This document shows positions 17,967-27,436 of a stretch of DNA of 64,000 nt, piece after piece. Below the pieces are notes generated by a model, which was not told where the DNA came from, searched no databases, and saw only the letters and a program-made list of their open reading frames with translations. The stretch lies in the NCBI GenBank assembly GCA_945889005.1, contig CAMDBI010000014.1:1-64000 (forward strand), read 5' to 3'. This DNA is from Bacteroides fragilis (GTDB taxonomy: Bacteria > Bacteroidota > Bacteroidia > Bacteroidales > DTGW01). Position 1 is the first letter of the stretch. Every line of letters begins with the position of its first letter. Position numbers and translations under genes: made by a program.

Positions 17967-20927
17967 GTGGTTTGGTGTAGAAAGATATTTTTTCTTGTAT
18001 TACTTAATTTTATTGCTCAAATTGAAATAAGTGCAGGGAGAAGTACCACCAATAGTGACATATTGAATATTAAAAAAAATAGAATATCGATCGATTCAAT
18101 TTTTAAAAGCCTAAGTATCGATCAAAAAATAGCTCAAATGATATGGGTGGCAGCATATCCAAATAAAGATAGCTACCATTATGACGATTTAACAGACATT
18201 GTTAAGAATTACCAATTAGGAGGCGTAATTTTTTTTCAAGGAGGGCCCAAGCAACTTGCCAATCTGAGCAACAAACTTCAAAAAGTTTCAAAAATACCCC
18301 TTTTAACTGGCATCGATGGCGAATGGGGTTTAGCAATGCGGCTCGACAGTACCATAAGTTATCCAAAAGCAATGACACTGGGCGCTATATCTGACAATTG
18401 CCTCGTATATGAAATGGGGCGCGACATTGCTCTACAGTGCAAACGTTTAAAACTTGCCAGCAATTTTTCGCCTACTGCCGATATTAATAGCAATCCAATG
18501 AACCCGGTTATTGGAATCAGGTCGTTTGGAGATAATACTATCAGGGTTTTTGAGCGTTCGCAGGCATACATGTACGGCTTGCAAACAGAAGGTCTTATTG
18601 CAACTGCAAAACATTTTCCAGGACATGGCAATACCTTTACCGATTCGCATTTGGCATTGCCCATTGTTGATCGAGACAGCATGCAGCTCGATACATTAGA
18701 ACTCATGCCTTTCAAAATGCTCATTAACCATGGGTTAAATGGCATTATGGTTGGTCACATGAACATACCAGCACTCGAGTCGTCAAACAAACCATCGTCG
18801 ATTAGTACACGTATTGTTTATCAGAAACTGCGACAGAATATGGGTTTTAAGGGCTTGGTGTTTACCGATGCTCTTAACATGAAAGGAGTGGCCAATTATT
18901 CGACCGCCGATACAGTTGCAATTGAAGCAATAAAAGCCGGCAACGACATTTTGCTAATGCCCGACGATATACCATGCTTACTTTGGGGTGTAAAAAATGC
19001 CATTGATTCGGGTTCTCTCGATTTGGCTATTGTTGATTCGGCCTGTATGCGTATTTTGAGAGTCAAATACAATATGCCTATGCTCGAAAATCCATTGATT
19101 GATACTTGTAATCTTATCGATGATCTGAACAATCCTCAATATAATGTTTTACAAAGAAAGATATACGAAAATGCTATTACGCTTGCCAAAGACGAAAAAG
19201 CCTATTTGCCATTAAAAAGACTCGATACACTTAAAATAGCATCTTTAGTTATTGGAACAACATCGCCTACCAGATTTCAAGACTATTTAAGTTTGTATAC
19301 CTCTGTAGATCATTTTAATATCGACAGAAGTGTACCATTGGCTATAGCCGACAGTATTTTTAAAAGACTAAGAAGCTACAACCTTATAATAATGGGGATT
19401 CAAAATACCGACATTCGTTTTGTCCGCAATTATGGAATTACACAAAATAGCATTTCATTTACCAAAATGCTTTGCGACTCCTTCAATGTAGTGCTGAATA
19501 TTTTTGCCAGTCCTTATTCTTTACGGTACTTTGACACTATACAATCGCTCAAAACCATCGTAATGAGCTACGAAGACAAAGATGCAACACAAGAAATATC
19601 GGCACAGCAAATATTTGGAGGAATTGCTTTTAGAGGAAAGCTTCCTGTTACTGTCGATAGTGCTATGATATTTGGAAAAGGATTAACTTCTGAAACTTTT
19701 AGAAATAAATACACTCTACCGGAAGAATTAAAAATTGACTCTAAGAAATTGAAACAAGTCGATTCGATCGTAATACATGCCCTTTCGCAGAAAGCCATGC
19801 CGGGTTGTCAAGTTTATGCTGCTAAAAATGGAAAAGTATTTTACAATAGGTCGTTTGGATACCATACATACGATACTAGCTTTCGAGTAAAAAATACCGA
19901 TGTATACGATTTGGCATCGCTAACCAAAATACTGGCTACAACTGCTTCTATTTTGAAACTATCTGACATCAACGAAATTAAAATTGAAAAACATCTGGCT
20001 CATTATTTACCTGAATTGCAAAAAACTGACAAAAAAGATATTACAATAAAGGAATTTTTGCTTCATCAAACAGGTATGAAAGATTGGATTTCTTTTTATA
20101 AAAAAACTCTTTTGAGTAAAGACAGTATTTACAGCAAGTGCTATTCCGATACATACAAATCTCAAGTTGCCGATAGCATGTTTATCAGAAACGACTATAT
20201 CGACTCTATATATCATTATATTGAAAATTCGGAACTTAACTCAGAGAAAACATATAAATACAGTGACTTGGGATTCATACTCTTAGGTAAAAGCATCGCT
20301 TCGGTTTCAGGAAAAAACCTTGACCAATTTTGTTCTGAAAATTTTTACCGTATAATTGGAGCAAACACATTGACATTTAACCCCATAAAAAGTATTAGTA
20401 ACAAACGAATAGTACCAAGCGAAAGAGATACTACATTTCGTCGCCAGTTGGTTCATGGATACGTACACGACCCTGCATGTGCCATGCTTGGAGGTGTATG
20501 TGGTCATGCTGGTTTATTTGGCAACGCCAATGATGTTGGAAAAATGATGCAACTTTTTTTGCAACAGGGAAAATATGGAGATGTTCAGTTTTTTTCGGAC
20601 AAAACATTTGAATATTTCAATACAGCACATTTAAAAGAAAACGGAAATCGTAGAGGTCTAGGTTTCGACAAGCCTCAAACCGATACGACCAAAGCCAGTC
20701 CGGTTGGCAGCGAAATGTCGGTCGAAAGCTTCGGACATTCCGGATTTACCGGCACATTTACTTGGGCCGATCCAAAAACCGGATTGGTTTATGTTTTTCT
20801 AAGCAATAGAGTTTACCCATTTACCGAAAACAATAAACTTAGCCAATTAAATGTACGAACTGAAATATTAAAAATATTTCAAAATATTATTGTAGAAAGT
20901 GATACAACTTATACAAACGATTATTAA
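17967..20927 (+). CDS. Glycoside hydrolase family 3 (NagZ-like) fused to a class C beta-lactamase-like domain
   Basis: A 986-residue exported protein. The first half (about 45-400) is a GH3 beta-N-acetylglucosaminidase. It has the family signature KHFPGHGNT near residue 214, DSHLALP, and the nucleophile aspartate in VFTDALNMKG near 300. A GH3 C-terminal-like region (400-580) follows. The last part (about 590-970) is a serine beta-lactamase/penicillin-binding-protein-like domain with S-x-x-K (SLTK, near 651), YSD in place of YxN, and HSG near 925. The fusion is known in Bacteroidota and suggests peptidoglycan recycling in the periplasm. GTG at 17967 gives a clean signal peptide ending near EISAG; no ATG fits. 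Confidence 0.9.
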   Translation: MVWCRKIFFLVLLNFIAQIEISAGRSTTNSDILNIKKNRISIDSIFKSLSIDQKIAQMIWVAAYPNKDSYHYDDLTDIVKNYQLGGVIFFQGGPKQLANLSNKLQKVSKIPLLTGIDGEWGLAMRLDSTISYPKAMTLGAISDNCLVYEMGRDIALQCKRLKLASNFSPTADINSNPMNPVIGIRSFGDNTIRVFERSQAYMYGLQTEGLIATAKHFPGHGNTFTDSHLALPIVDRDSMQLDTLELMPFKMLINHGLNGIMVGHMNIPALESSNKPSSISTRIVYQKLRQNMGFKGLVFTDALNMKGVANYSTADTVAIEAIKAGNDILLMPDDIPCLLWGVKNAIDSGSLDLAIVDSACMRILRVKYNMPMLENPLIDTCNLIDDLNNPQYNVLQRKIYENAITLAKDEKAYLPLKRLDTLKIASLVIGTTSPTRFQDYLSLYTSVDHFNIDRSVPLAIADSIFKRLRSYNLIIMGIQNTDIRFVRNYGITQNSISFTKMLCDSFNVVLNIFASPYSLRYFDTIQSLKTIVMSYEDKDATQEISAQQIFGGIAFRGKLPVTVDSAMIFGKGLTSETFRNKYTLPEELKIDSKKLKQVDSIVIHALSQKAMPGCQVYAAKNGKVFYNRSFGYHTYDTSFRVKNTDVYDLASLTKILATTASILKLSDINEIKIEKHLAHYLPELQKTDKKDITIKEFLLHQTGMKDWISFYKKTLLSKDSIYSKCYSDTYKSQVADSMFIRNDYIDSIYHYIENSELNSEKTYKYSDLGFILLGKSIASVSGKNLDQFCSENFYRIIGANTLTFNPIKSISNKRIVPSERDTTFRRQLVHGYVHDPACAMLGGVCGHAGLFGNANDVGKMMQLFLQQGKYGDVQFFSDKTFEYFNTAHLKENGNRRGLGFDKPQTDTTKASPVGSEMSVESFGHSGFTGTFTWADPKTGLVYVFLSNRVYPFTENNKLSQLNVRTEILKIFQNIIVESDTTYTNDY

Positions 20928-21028
20928 TTTTAAAAGAAACAATTAAAAGAATCGAAAAACATTATAAAAAACTGTTTTTAAACAATATAACGAATTTTTA
21001 ACAATACATTATATAATACATCATTAAT

Positions 21029-21430
21029 ATGAAACCAACACATATCGAACACATCGGAATTGCAGTTGCCAATCTCGACGAATCCATTAAGTATTACACA
21101 GAAGTTCTTGGACTTGAGTGCTACGCAGTAGAAGAAGTAAAAGACCAAAAAGTAAAAACTGCCTTTTTTATGATCGGTCAAACCAAGATTGAGTTGTTAG
21201 AATCGACCGATCCTGAAGGTCCTATCGGCAAATTTATTGATAAGAAAGGTGTTGGTATTCATCACCTTGCATTTGCAGTAGATAATGTTGACCAAGCATT
21301 GAAAGATGTTGAAAGTAAAGGGGTTGCACTTATTGATAAGCAAGGTCGCAAAGGTGCAGAAGGATTGAATATCGGTTTTCTTCATCCCAAGTCGACTTAT
21401 GGTGTATTAACAGAACTTTGCAGCAAATAA
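21029..21430 (+). CDS. mce: Methylmalonyl-CoA epimerase
   Basis: This enzyme interconverts (R)- and (S)-methylmalonyl-CoA between the mutase and the decarboxylase. The 133-residue vicinal-oxygen-chelate protein has metal ligands in [16 protein letters not shown] and GIHHLAFAV, and the ending [11 protein letters not shown], as in the family. It is the first gene of the decarboxylase operon; the next start is 9 bases after its stop codon. Together these support a succinate-to-propionate pathway, with the mutase encoded elsewhere. Confidence 0.95.
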   Translation: MKPTHIEHIGIAVANLDESIKYYTEVLGLECYAVEEVKDQKVKTAFFMIGQTKIELLESTDPEGPIGKFIDKKGVGIHHLAFAVDNVDQALKDVESKGVALIDKQGRKGAEGLNIGFLHPKSTYGVLTELCSK

Positions 21431-21438
21431 CAGAAGCC

Positions 21439-22998
21439 ATGAGTAATCAGAAAAAAATTGAAGAACTACTTAAACTTAGAGAAAAAGCTAAGTTGGGCGG
21501 AGGCACCAAGAGAATTGATGCACAACACAGCAAAGGTAAACTTACAGCACGCGAGCGTATCGATTTACTTCTCGACGAAGGAAGCTTCGAAGAATTTGAC
21601 ATGTTTGTACGTCACAGATGTAAAGACTTTGGTCTCGACAAAGAAAGCTATTTGTCCGATGGCGTAGTAACCGGTTATGGAACTGTAGATGGGCGCTTGG
21701 TATACGTTTATTCGCAAGATTTTACAGTATTTGGAGGTTCATTGTCCGAAACTTTTGCCCAAAAAATCTGCAAAATAATGGATATGGCCATGAAAAATGG
21801 CGCACCTGTAATTGGCATCAACGACTCTGGTGGTGCACGTATTCAGGAAGGTGTGCAAAGTTTGGCTGGATATGCAGAGATTTTTCAACGCAATATATTG
21901 GCATCGGGTGTAGTGCCTCAGATATCTGCTATTTTTGGTCCTTGTGCCGGTGGAGCTGTTTATTCGCCCGCACTTACCGACTTCAACATTATGGTAAAAG
22001 ATACCAGTTATATGTTTGTAACAGGTCCCAAGGTTGTAAAGACCGTAACCGGCGAAGATGTTACCACCGAGCAATTGGGAGGCGCATCGGTACATGCTTC
22101 AAAATCGGGGGTTGCACATTTTGTTTCAAATACAGAGCAGGAAGGAATTTTACTTATTAGAAAACTCCTGAGCTATTTGCCACAAAACAATCTCGAAGAT
22201 GCTCCATTGCATACAACTCTCGACCCGATTAACCGTATCGACGATGCTTTGAACGAGATTATCCCCGACAATCCGAATAAACCTTATGACATTAAAGACG
22301 TTATAAAATCGATAGTCGACAATCGCGAGTATTTAGAAGTACAACGCGACTATGCCCCCAATATCATTACCCTTTTTGCCCGTTTCAATGGTCAATCGGT
22401 TGGTATTGTTGCCAACCAACCTAAATATCTGGCAGGTGTACTCGATATTAACGCTTCACGAAAGGCTGCTCGATTTGTTAGGTTTTGCGATGCATTTAAT
22501 ATACCATTGTTAACATTGGTCGATGTGCCGGGTTTCTTGCCAGGTACAACTCAGGAATACGGCGGTATTATTATACATGGCGCAAAATTGCTTTATGCAT
22601 ATGGCGAAGCCACTGTTCCGAAGGTTACCATCATTTTGCGTAAAGCTTATGGCGGGGCTTATGATGTAATGAGTTCGAAACACTTGCGTGGCGACATCAA
22701 TTACGCTTGGCCAAGTGCCGAAATAGCTGTTATGGGTGGCAAAGGAGCTGTTGAAGTGCTATATGGTCGCGAAATCGACAAAATTGAAGGTGAAGCAGAA
22801 AAAGCAGCTTTTATGGATGCAAAAGAAACCGAATATCGTGAGAAATTTGCCAATCCGTATGTGGCAGCACGCTACGGATTTATCGACGACGTTATAGAGC
22901 CTCGAAACACTCGTTTTCGTGTTATTAGAGCATTACAGAGTCTGGCTACCAAAAAAGTAGTCAATCCGCCGAAGAAACACTCAAACCTACCTTTGTAA
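21439..22998 (+). CDS. mmdA: Methylmalonyl-CoA decarboxylase alpha subunit (carboxyltransferase)
   Basis: The 519-residue cytoplasmic subunit moves CO2 from methylmalonyl-CoA to carrier biotin. It has both crotonase-like halves of the acyl-CoA carboxyltransferase family, with oxyanion motifs GGARIQEG and [13 protein letters not shown] in the N half and VPGFLPGT and GGAYDVM in the C half. ATG 21439 ([17 protein letters not shown]) is preferred over a start inside mce. The same family includes propionyl-CoA carboxylase beta. Its biotin carboxylase partner is missing here, while a beta pump subunit is present, so the decarboxylase reading is favoured. Confidence 0.93.
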   Translation: MSNQKKIEELLKLREKAKLGGGTKRIDAQHSKGKLTARERIDLLLDEGSFEEFDMFVRHRCKDFGLDKESYLSDGVVTGYGTVDGRLVYVYSQDFTVFGGSLSETFAQKICKIMDMAMKNGAPVIGINDSGGARIQEGVQSLAGYAEIFQRNILASGVVPQISAIFGPCAGGAVYSPALTDFNIMVKDTSYMFVTGPKVVKTVTGEDVTTEQLGGASVHASKSGVAHFVSNTEQEGILLIRKLLSYLPQNNLEDAPLHTTLDPINRIDDALNEIIPDNPNKPYDIKDVIKSIVDNREYLEVQRDYAPNIITLFARFNGQSVGIVANQPKYLAGVLDINASRKAARFVRFCDAFNIPLLTLVDVPGFLPGTTQEYGGIIIHGAKLLYAYGEATVPKVTIILRKAYGGAYDVMSSKHLRGDINYAWPSAEIAVMGGKGAVEVLYGREIDKIEGEAEKAAFMDAKETEYREKFANPYVAARYGFIDDVIEPRNTRFRVIRALQSLATKKVVNPPKKHSNLPL

Positions 22999-22999
22999 T

Positions 23000-23368
23000 A
23001 TGGTAACGAATATACTTTTGCAAGTACCTACTTCGATAGGTGAAGCAGCATCGGACGAGCAGTTGAAGCTTATTGTGTTTTGGTCTGTTGTAGCTATTTG
23101 TATTGCTCTATTTATTTATTTCTTAAGAAAAACCGATAAATTGATTAGCAAAGATCACGTAGCAAGCGAACCAACACAAATAAAAAAAGCGGAGAATATA
23201 AAAGATCCTAAAGGAGAAGAAGCCGCGGCTATTGCCTTGGCTATTCACCTTTACAAAAGCCAACTTCACGACATGGAAAGTTTTACCATTACCCTTCAGA
23301 AGGTATCGCGTATATATTCGCCATGGAGTTCAAAGATTTACACATTACGCCAAAATCCAAGACATTAA
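23000..23368 (+). CDS. OadG-like small membrane subunit of the decarboxylase
   Basis: A 122-residue protein with one membrane segment (about 26-42, VFWSVVAICIALFIYFL), a charged linker, and a cytosolic segment beginning EEAAAIALAIHLY and ending in a basic tail with SPWSSKIYTLRQ. It starts one base after the mmdA stop. Its position and shape match the gamma/delta (OadG/MmdD) subunit that anchors the carboxyltransferase to the beta pump. The C-terminal domain is typical of Bacteroidales OadG-like proteins. Confidence 0.8.
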   Translation: MVTNILLQVPTSIGEAASDEQLKLIVFWSVVAICIALFIYFLRKTDKLISKDHVASEPTQIKKAENIKDPKGEEAAAIALAIHLYKSQLHDMESFTITLQKVSRIYSPWSSKIYTLRQNPRH

Positions 23369-23380
23369 ATATAAGATAAT

Positions 23381-23821
23381 ATGAAACGTTTTTCATTTAC
23401 CATAAATGGTCACGACTACGATGTAGAAGTAAAAAGCGTAGACGACAATATGGCCGAAGTTGAAGTAAACGGTTTTACGTATGCCGTTGAATTTGATCGT
23501 CATATACAAACAACCAAAACACCTAAACTGGTTCGAGCCGAATCGGTTCCATCGACCGATATTTCGCCATCGGAACAAAAAACTAGTTCACCGTCTGCAC
23601 CTAAAGGTACCGGCACCATTAAATCGCCACTTCCAGGTGTTATCCTCGAAATGGCTGTGAACGTGGGCGACACCATAACGATTGGCGACAAACTGCTCGT
23701 ATTGGAAGCAATGAAGATGGAAAATACCATAAATGCTGACAAAGACGGGAAAATAACCGCTATCAAAGTGAAAAAAGGCGATAGTGTGATGGAAGGCGAT
23801 ACTTTGATTGAAATTGCTTAA
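23381..23821 (+). CDS. mmdC: Biotin carboxyl carrier subunit
   Basis: A 146-residue biotin carrier protein. The biotinylated lysine is in EAMKMEN near residue 112. Before it is a flexible, Ser/Pro/Thr-rich linker (about 50-78), then the lipoyl/biotinyl fold (KSPLPGVILEMAVNVGD to EGDTLIEIA). It carries CO2 from the alpha subunit to the membrane beta subunit. It is 12 bases downstream of the OadG-like gene. Confidence 0.94.
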   Translation: MKRFSFTINGHDYDVEVKSVDDNMAEVEVNGFTYAVEFDRHIQTTKTPKLVRAESVPSTDISPSEQKTSSPSAPKGTGTIKSPLPGVILEMAVNVGDTITIGDKLLVLEAMKMENTINADKDGKITAIKVKKGDSVMEGDTLIEIA

Positions 23822-23838
23822 ATTAATATGCAAATTGG

Positions 23839-23890
23839 AAAATGTGGAAATTTGCAAATTAAAACTTGAAAAAACTTATTTTCACATTTT
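23839..23890 (+). repeat. Fold-back element inside the decarboxylase operon
   Basis: AAAATGTGGAAAT (23839-23851) and ATTTTCACATTTT (23878-23890) are inverted, with one wobble difference. ATTTTCACAT is repeated further right (to 23910). It lies between the biotin carrier gene and the 57-codon ORF, so it would be in the operon mRNA. Confidence 0.55.
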
Positions 23891-23929
23891 CACATTTGTC
23901 ATTTTCACATCTTAAATAAAAATTTTATC

Positions 23930-24103
23930 ATGAAATTAATATACAACGTTTTAATGCTATATGGGCTCACATTTGTTATTGCCTTTTTTGTAGCAGCTAT
24001 TATTTGGTTGTTGAACAGGGTGTTGAGTGGAGATTTTTTCCAGAAAACAGTTCACCGCGAGTCGTATCAGGAAATTAAACGTTTAAAAACAAAAAAAGCA
24101 TAA
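23930..24103 (+). CDS. 57-residue single-span membrane protein in the decarboxylase operon
   Basis: A short ORF that reads MKLIYNVLMLYGLTFVIAFF, continues VAAIIWLLNRVL, and ends in a basic tail (KRLKTKKA). It has one membrane segment (about 10-29) and a cytoplasmic charged tail of 25 residues. Its stop is one base from the mmdB start (TAAA then TGG overlap region), so translational coupling is likely. Veillonella methylmalonyl-CoA decarboxylase has a 55-residue epsilon subunit (MmdE) beside the delta subunit. Size and position suggest an equivalent, but I see no sequence proof. Confidence 0.75.
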   Translation: MKLIYNVLMLYGLTFVIAFFVAAIIWLLNRVLSGDFFQKTVHRESYQEIKRLKTKKA

Positions 24104-24104
24104 A

Positions 24105-25325
24105 ATGGACGAATTAAATATTTTTTACAAGCTTTTTCAAGGTTTTTCGACCATGGCGCTGTCGGAACCTGCCATTGTTTTTACTCGCATAGGATTAATA
24201 ATTTTGGGGGTTACACTTGTATACCTCGGTCGCAAAGGTGTTTTAGAACCCTTGTTGATGATTCCAATGGGTTTGGGTATGGCAACCATCAATGCTAGCA
24301 TTATGTTTATGCCCGGAGGAGAGCAAGGCACATTATTTGTCGACCCTTTGGTTACCGACATCGAACAATTGACCTATTTGCTTCAAATAGATTTTTTGCA
24401 GCCAGTTTACACGTATATGTTTAGCAATGGTTTAATTGCTTGTTTTATATTTATGGGTATAGGATCGATGCTAGATATCGGATACTTGTTGGCTCGCCCT
24501 TTTAGCAGCATGACATTGGCATTGTTTGCAGAGCTGGGAACATTTGTAACCATACCTATTGCCATTGCAATGGGTTTAAACTTAAACGAAGCTGCTTCGG
24601 TAGCCACTGTTGGAGGAGCCGATGGACCAATGGTTCTCTTTACTTCTCTTAATCTTGCCAAAGAAATATTTGTGCCCATTACGGTTGTGGCTTATTTATA
24701 TCTTGGACTAACTTATGGAGGCTATCCTTATCTCATTCGCTTGTTGGTTCCGGTTAAGTACCGAAGTATAAAAATGGAACGTAAAACCAATATTAAGCCT
24801 ATTTCGTCGAGTTTAAAACTTGGTATGTCTGTTATTCTTTGTGTTGTGCTGTGCTTCCTTTTTCCGGTTGCTTCTCCCCTATTCTTTTCGTTGTTTTTAG
24901 GAATTGCTATTAGGGAATCGGGACTTACTCATATCCAACAATTTATTGAAGGTCCTTTGTTGTATGGCTCAACGCTTTTGTTGGGCATTTTGTTGGGTGT
25001 GTTATGCGAAGCTCACTTGCTTCTAAATCCCAAAATATTGGTATTGTTGGTGCTGGGAATTATTGCATTGTTTTTCTCGGGTGTTGGAGGTATTTTAGGC
25101 GGATATGTGATGTTTTTTATTAAGAAAGGAAAATTTAACCCAGCTATTGGTATTGCAGGCGTAAGTTGTGTGCCAAGTACAGCCAAAGTGGTTCAGAAAG
25201 AAGTAAGCAAAGTTAATCCAAATGCCATTGTATTGCCCGAAGCACTTGGCGCAAGTATCTCGGGTGTAATTACTTCTGCTATTATTGCGGGCTTGTTTAT
25301 AACTATTATCCCGATGTTGAAGTAA
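24105..25325 (+). CDS. mmdB: Sodium-pumping decarboxylase beta subunit
   Basis: A 406-residue integral membrane protein of the OadB/MmdB/GcdB family. It decarboxylates carboxybiotin and exports Na+. About ten hydrophobic segments are visible. The family motif GGADGPMVLFTSL (near 168-180) carries the aspartate used in Na+ coupling. The C-terminal region with ALGASISGVITSAIIAG matches the family second conserved helix. Length is typical. It is the last gene of the operon, with a terminator 24 bases after the stop. Confidence 0.93.
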   Translation: MDELNIFYKLFQGFSTMALSEPAIVFTRIGLIILGVTLVYLGRKGVLEPLLMIPMGLGMATINASIMFMPGGEQGTLFVDPLVTDIEQLTYLLQIDFLQPVYTYMFSNGLIACFIFMGIGSMLDIGYLLARPFSSMTLALFAELGTFVTIPIAIAMGLNLNEAASVATVGGADGPMVLFTSLNLAKEIFVPITVVAYLYLGLTYGGYPYLIRLLVPVKYRSIKMERKTNIKPISSSLKLGMSVILCVVLCFLFPVASPLFFSLFLGIAIRESGLTHIQQFIEGPLLYGSTLLLGILLGVLCEAHLLLNPKILVLLVLGIIALFFSGVGGILGGYVMFFIKKGKFNPAIGIAGVSCVPSTAKVVQKEVSKVNPNAIVLPEALGASISGVITSAIIAGLFITIIPMLK

Positions 25326-25348
25326 GAAAATGATAATAAAAGATATAG

Positions 25349-25380
25349 AAAAAGCCGGATTGATTTCAATTCGGCTTTTT
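25349..25380 (+). terminator. Terminator after the decarboxylase operon
   Basis: AAAAAGCCG (25349-25357) pairs with CGGCTTTTT (25372-25380), with inner ATTGA/TTCAAT-like pairing. The T run follows the stem on the plus strand. Confidence 0.8.
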
Positions 25381-25465
25381 CTATTATTATACGCTTATTA
25401 TTTGATGTTATAATGAATATATTTTATTAACTTTAATAAAGAACATCATTCAAGCACCGTGTTAC

Positions 25466-26119
25466 ATGAGAATAGCCATAGTCGACGACCACCCAATGTT
25501 TAGGGAAGGTATTAAACATATTCTACAATTTACAGGTAAGTTCGAATCGGTTCACGAATTTATAAATGGCTACGATTTCCTGAACCAAATCGAAAAACAC
25601 GAATATGATATTGTATTGATGGATATTGAAATGCCAGAAATCAATGGCATTGAAACAACACGTAAAGCATTGGAATTGAAACCAGAGCTTAATATATTGG
25701 TATTGTCTATGATAGGCGACGAAGTGAATTACAACGCTATGGTAGATGCCGGTGTTAAAGGTTTCATACTCAAAAACAGCAGCACCGACGAGCTTTTACG
25801 AGCCATCGATACAATTTTAACGGGAAACACATACTATTCGCAAGAATTGCTTCGAAAAATAATCTATCATAACAGAAATATTGCGGTACAATCTGAAAAA
25901 AACAATAATGTATTTGAACAAATAAGCCATCGTGAACAAGAAGTTTTACAACTTATTTGTGAAGGACTTACCAATGCCGAAATAGGCGATAAACTATTCG
26001 TAAGTCAACGCACCATAGAAGGGCATCGTGCAAACCTGCTCAAAAAAACCAACACCAAAAACACCATACAACTAATGATATATGCATTGAAAAATAAAAT
26101 TGTAACTATCGAAAATTAA
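25466..26119 (+). CDS. LuxR/NarL-family response regulator
   Basis: A 217-residue two-component regulator. The receiver domain (1-120) has the acidic pair DDH, the phosphoacceptor aspartate in IVLMDIEMP (near 53), a serine in VLSMIGD and the lysine in GFILKN. The C-terminal LuxR helix-turn-helix (about 150-212) contains SHREQEVLQLICEGLTNAEI and SQRTIEGHRANLLKK. It is the only DNA-binding output in the kinase cluster that follows. It lies 156 bases before the FIST gene, so cotranscription is uncertain. Confidence 0.93.
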   Translation: MRIAIVDDHPMFREGIKHILQFTGKFESVHEFINGYDFLNQIEKHEYDIVLMDIEMPEINGIETTRKALELKPELNILVLSMIGDEVNYNAMVDAGVKGFILKNSSTDELLRAIDTILTGNTYYSQELLRKIIYHNRNIAVQSEKNNNVFEQISHREQEVLQLICEGLTNAEIGDKLFVSQRTIEGHRANLLKKTNTKNTIQLMIYALKNKIVTIEN

Positions 26120-26275
26120 AGAAACAGGTAAAAATACTTAGTCGAATTGGTATAATATACCTATATCAAACATGCTTTTCGAACGTTAAATCGAACAAAG
26201 TAATTCACTTTAAGCTCTTATTTAGAAAGAAAATAAAGAGTTGAAAAATGAAATGTTAATTTAATACTAAATGCA

Positions 26276-27391
26276 ATGAAAACATTATTTACACCTTCAG
26301 CTCATTTGTCCGATTTGCAGCTTGAAATTGGCAAAATAATTGACTCTGGTGAAGCCAAAGGACTTATGATATTGGCATGCGACAACAATGCTTACGATGT
26401 TGAGCAATTCAACCTAATGATACAACAAATTAAAATACCTGTGTTTGGAGGGATTTTCCCTTCAATAATAAACGGATATTCAAATTATGATAAAGGAGCC
26501 ATAGTAGCCGGAATGCAAACTCTCCCGACAGTTGAAGTTATTGAAAATATAAGCAATTCGAATACACGTTTCGACCAATTATTATCGGGTCTCAATGCTC
26601 GCTCGTCGATGTTTAAATCTATGATCGTTTTTATCGATGGTTTTTCACAACGAATTAGCGATTTCACTTCTTCACTTTTTAATAATGTAGGGTTCAATGT
26701 TAACTACATAGGAGGCGGTGCCGGATCGCTAAGTATGCAACCCAAACCATGTATTATTACAAACAAGGGATTACTAACCGATGCTGCTGTTGTTGCTGGT
26801 ACTTCACTCGAGTCGGGTATTGGAGTAAATCATGGTTGGGATAGTATATCGGAACCATTGAAAATTACCGATTCGGAGAAAAACACCATAAAGACAATCA
26901 ATTTTAAACCCGCATTTGAAGTTTACAAAGAAATTGTAGAGTTACATTCTCACAAAAAAATTTACCCCGAGAAATTTTTCGAAATGTCAAAATCGTATCC
27001 ATTTGGAATCAACAAAATGGAAGGTGAAAAAATAATACGCGATCCGGTAATTTTAACCGAAAAAGGCGAACTAGTATGTGTTGGCGAAATACCCAAGGGC
27101 GCATGGGTCGAAATAATGCATGGCGACACACGGTCGTTAATTAGAGCATCGAACGATGCCTTTAATACCGCACTTGAAACACACCCCAAATCTAGCAATC
27201 GAAATTTTACTTTTTTTATCGATTGCATTTCGAGGGCACTGTTTCTCGAAAATAGCTTTAAACTTGAACTAACAGCTGTGTACGATGCAAGATATCCTCA
27301 CTTTGGAGCACTTACAATAGGCGAAATTGCCAATAACGGTACAGCTTATCTCGAGTTTTATAACAAAACTGCAGTAGTGGGGTGTTTTTAA
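26276..27391 (+). CDS. FIST-domain sensory protein
   Basis: A 371-residue protein with FIST N (about 25-215) and FIST C (about 220-360) domains. Recognisable parts are IPVFGGIFPSI, NYIGGGAGSLSMQPK and the C-terminal ALTIGEIAN segment ending AVVGCF. FIST domains are predicted small-ligand sensors (perhaps for amino acids) often tied to signal transduction. No signal peptide or membrane span is seen, so it is cytoplasmic. The next gene, 45 bases on, is a hybrid histidine kinase, which suggests that this stand-alone sensor feeds that kinase. Confidence 0.85.
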   Translation: MKTLFTPSAHLSDLQLEIGKIIDSGEAKGLMILACDNNAYDVEQFNLMIQQIKIPVFGGIFPSIINGYSNYDKGAIVAGMQTLPTVEVIENISNSNTRFDQLLSGLNARSSMFKSMIVFIDGFSQRISDFTSSLFNNVGFNVNYIGGGAGSLSMQPKPCIITNKGLLTDAAVVAGTSLESGIGVNHGWDSISEPLKITDSEKNTIKTINFKPAFEVYKEIVELHSHKKIYPEKFFEMSKSYPFGINKMEGEKIIRDPVILTEKGELVCVGEIPKGAWVEIMHGDTRSLIRASNDAFNTALETHPKSSNRNFTFFIDCISRALFLENSFKLELTAVYDARYPHFGALTIGEIANNGTAYLEFYNKTAVVGCF

Positions 27392-27436
27392 AATATTAAA
27401 AATAAATCTTAATAATAAATTCAACCAATATATACC

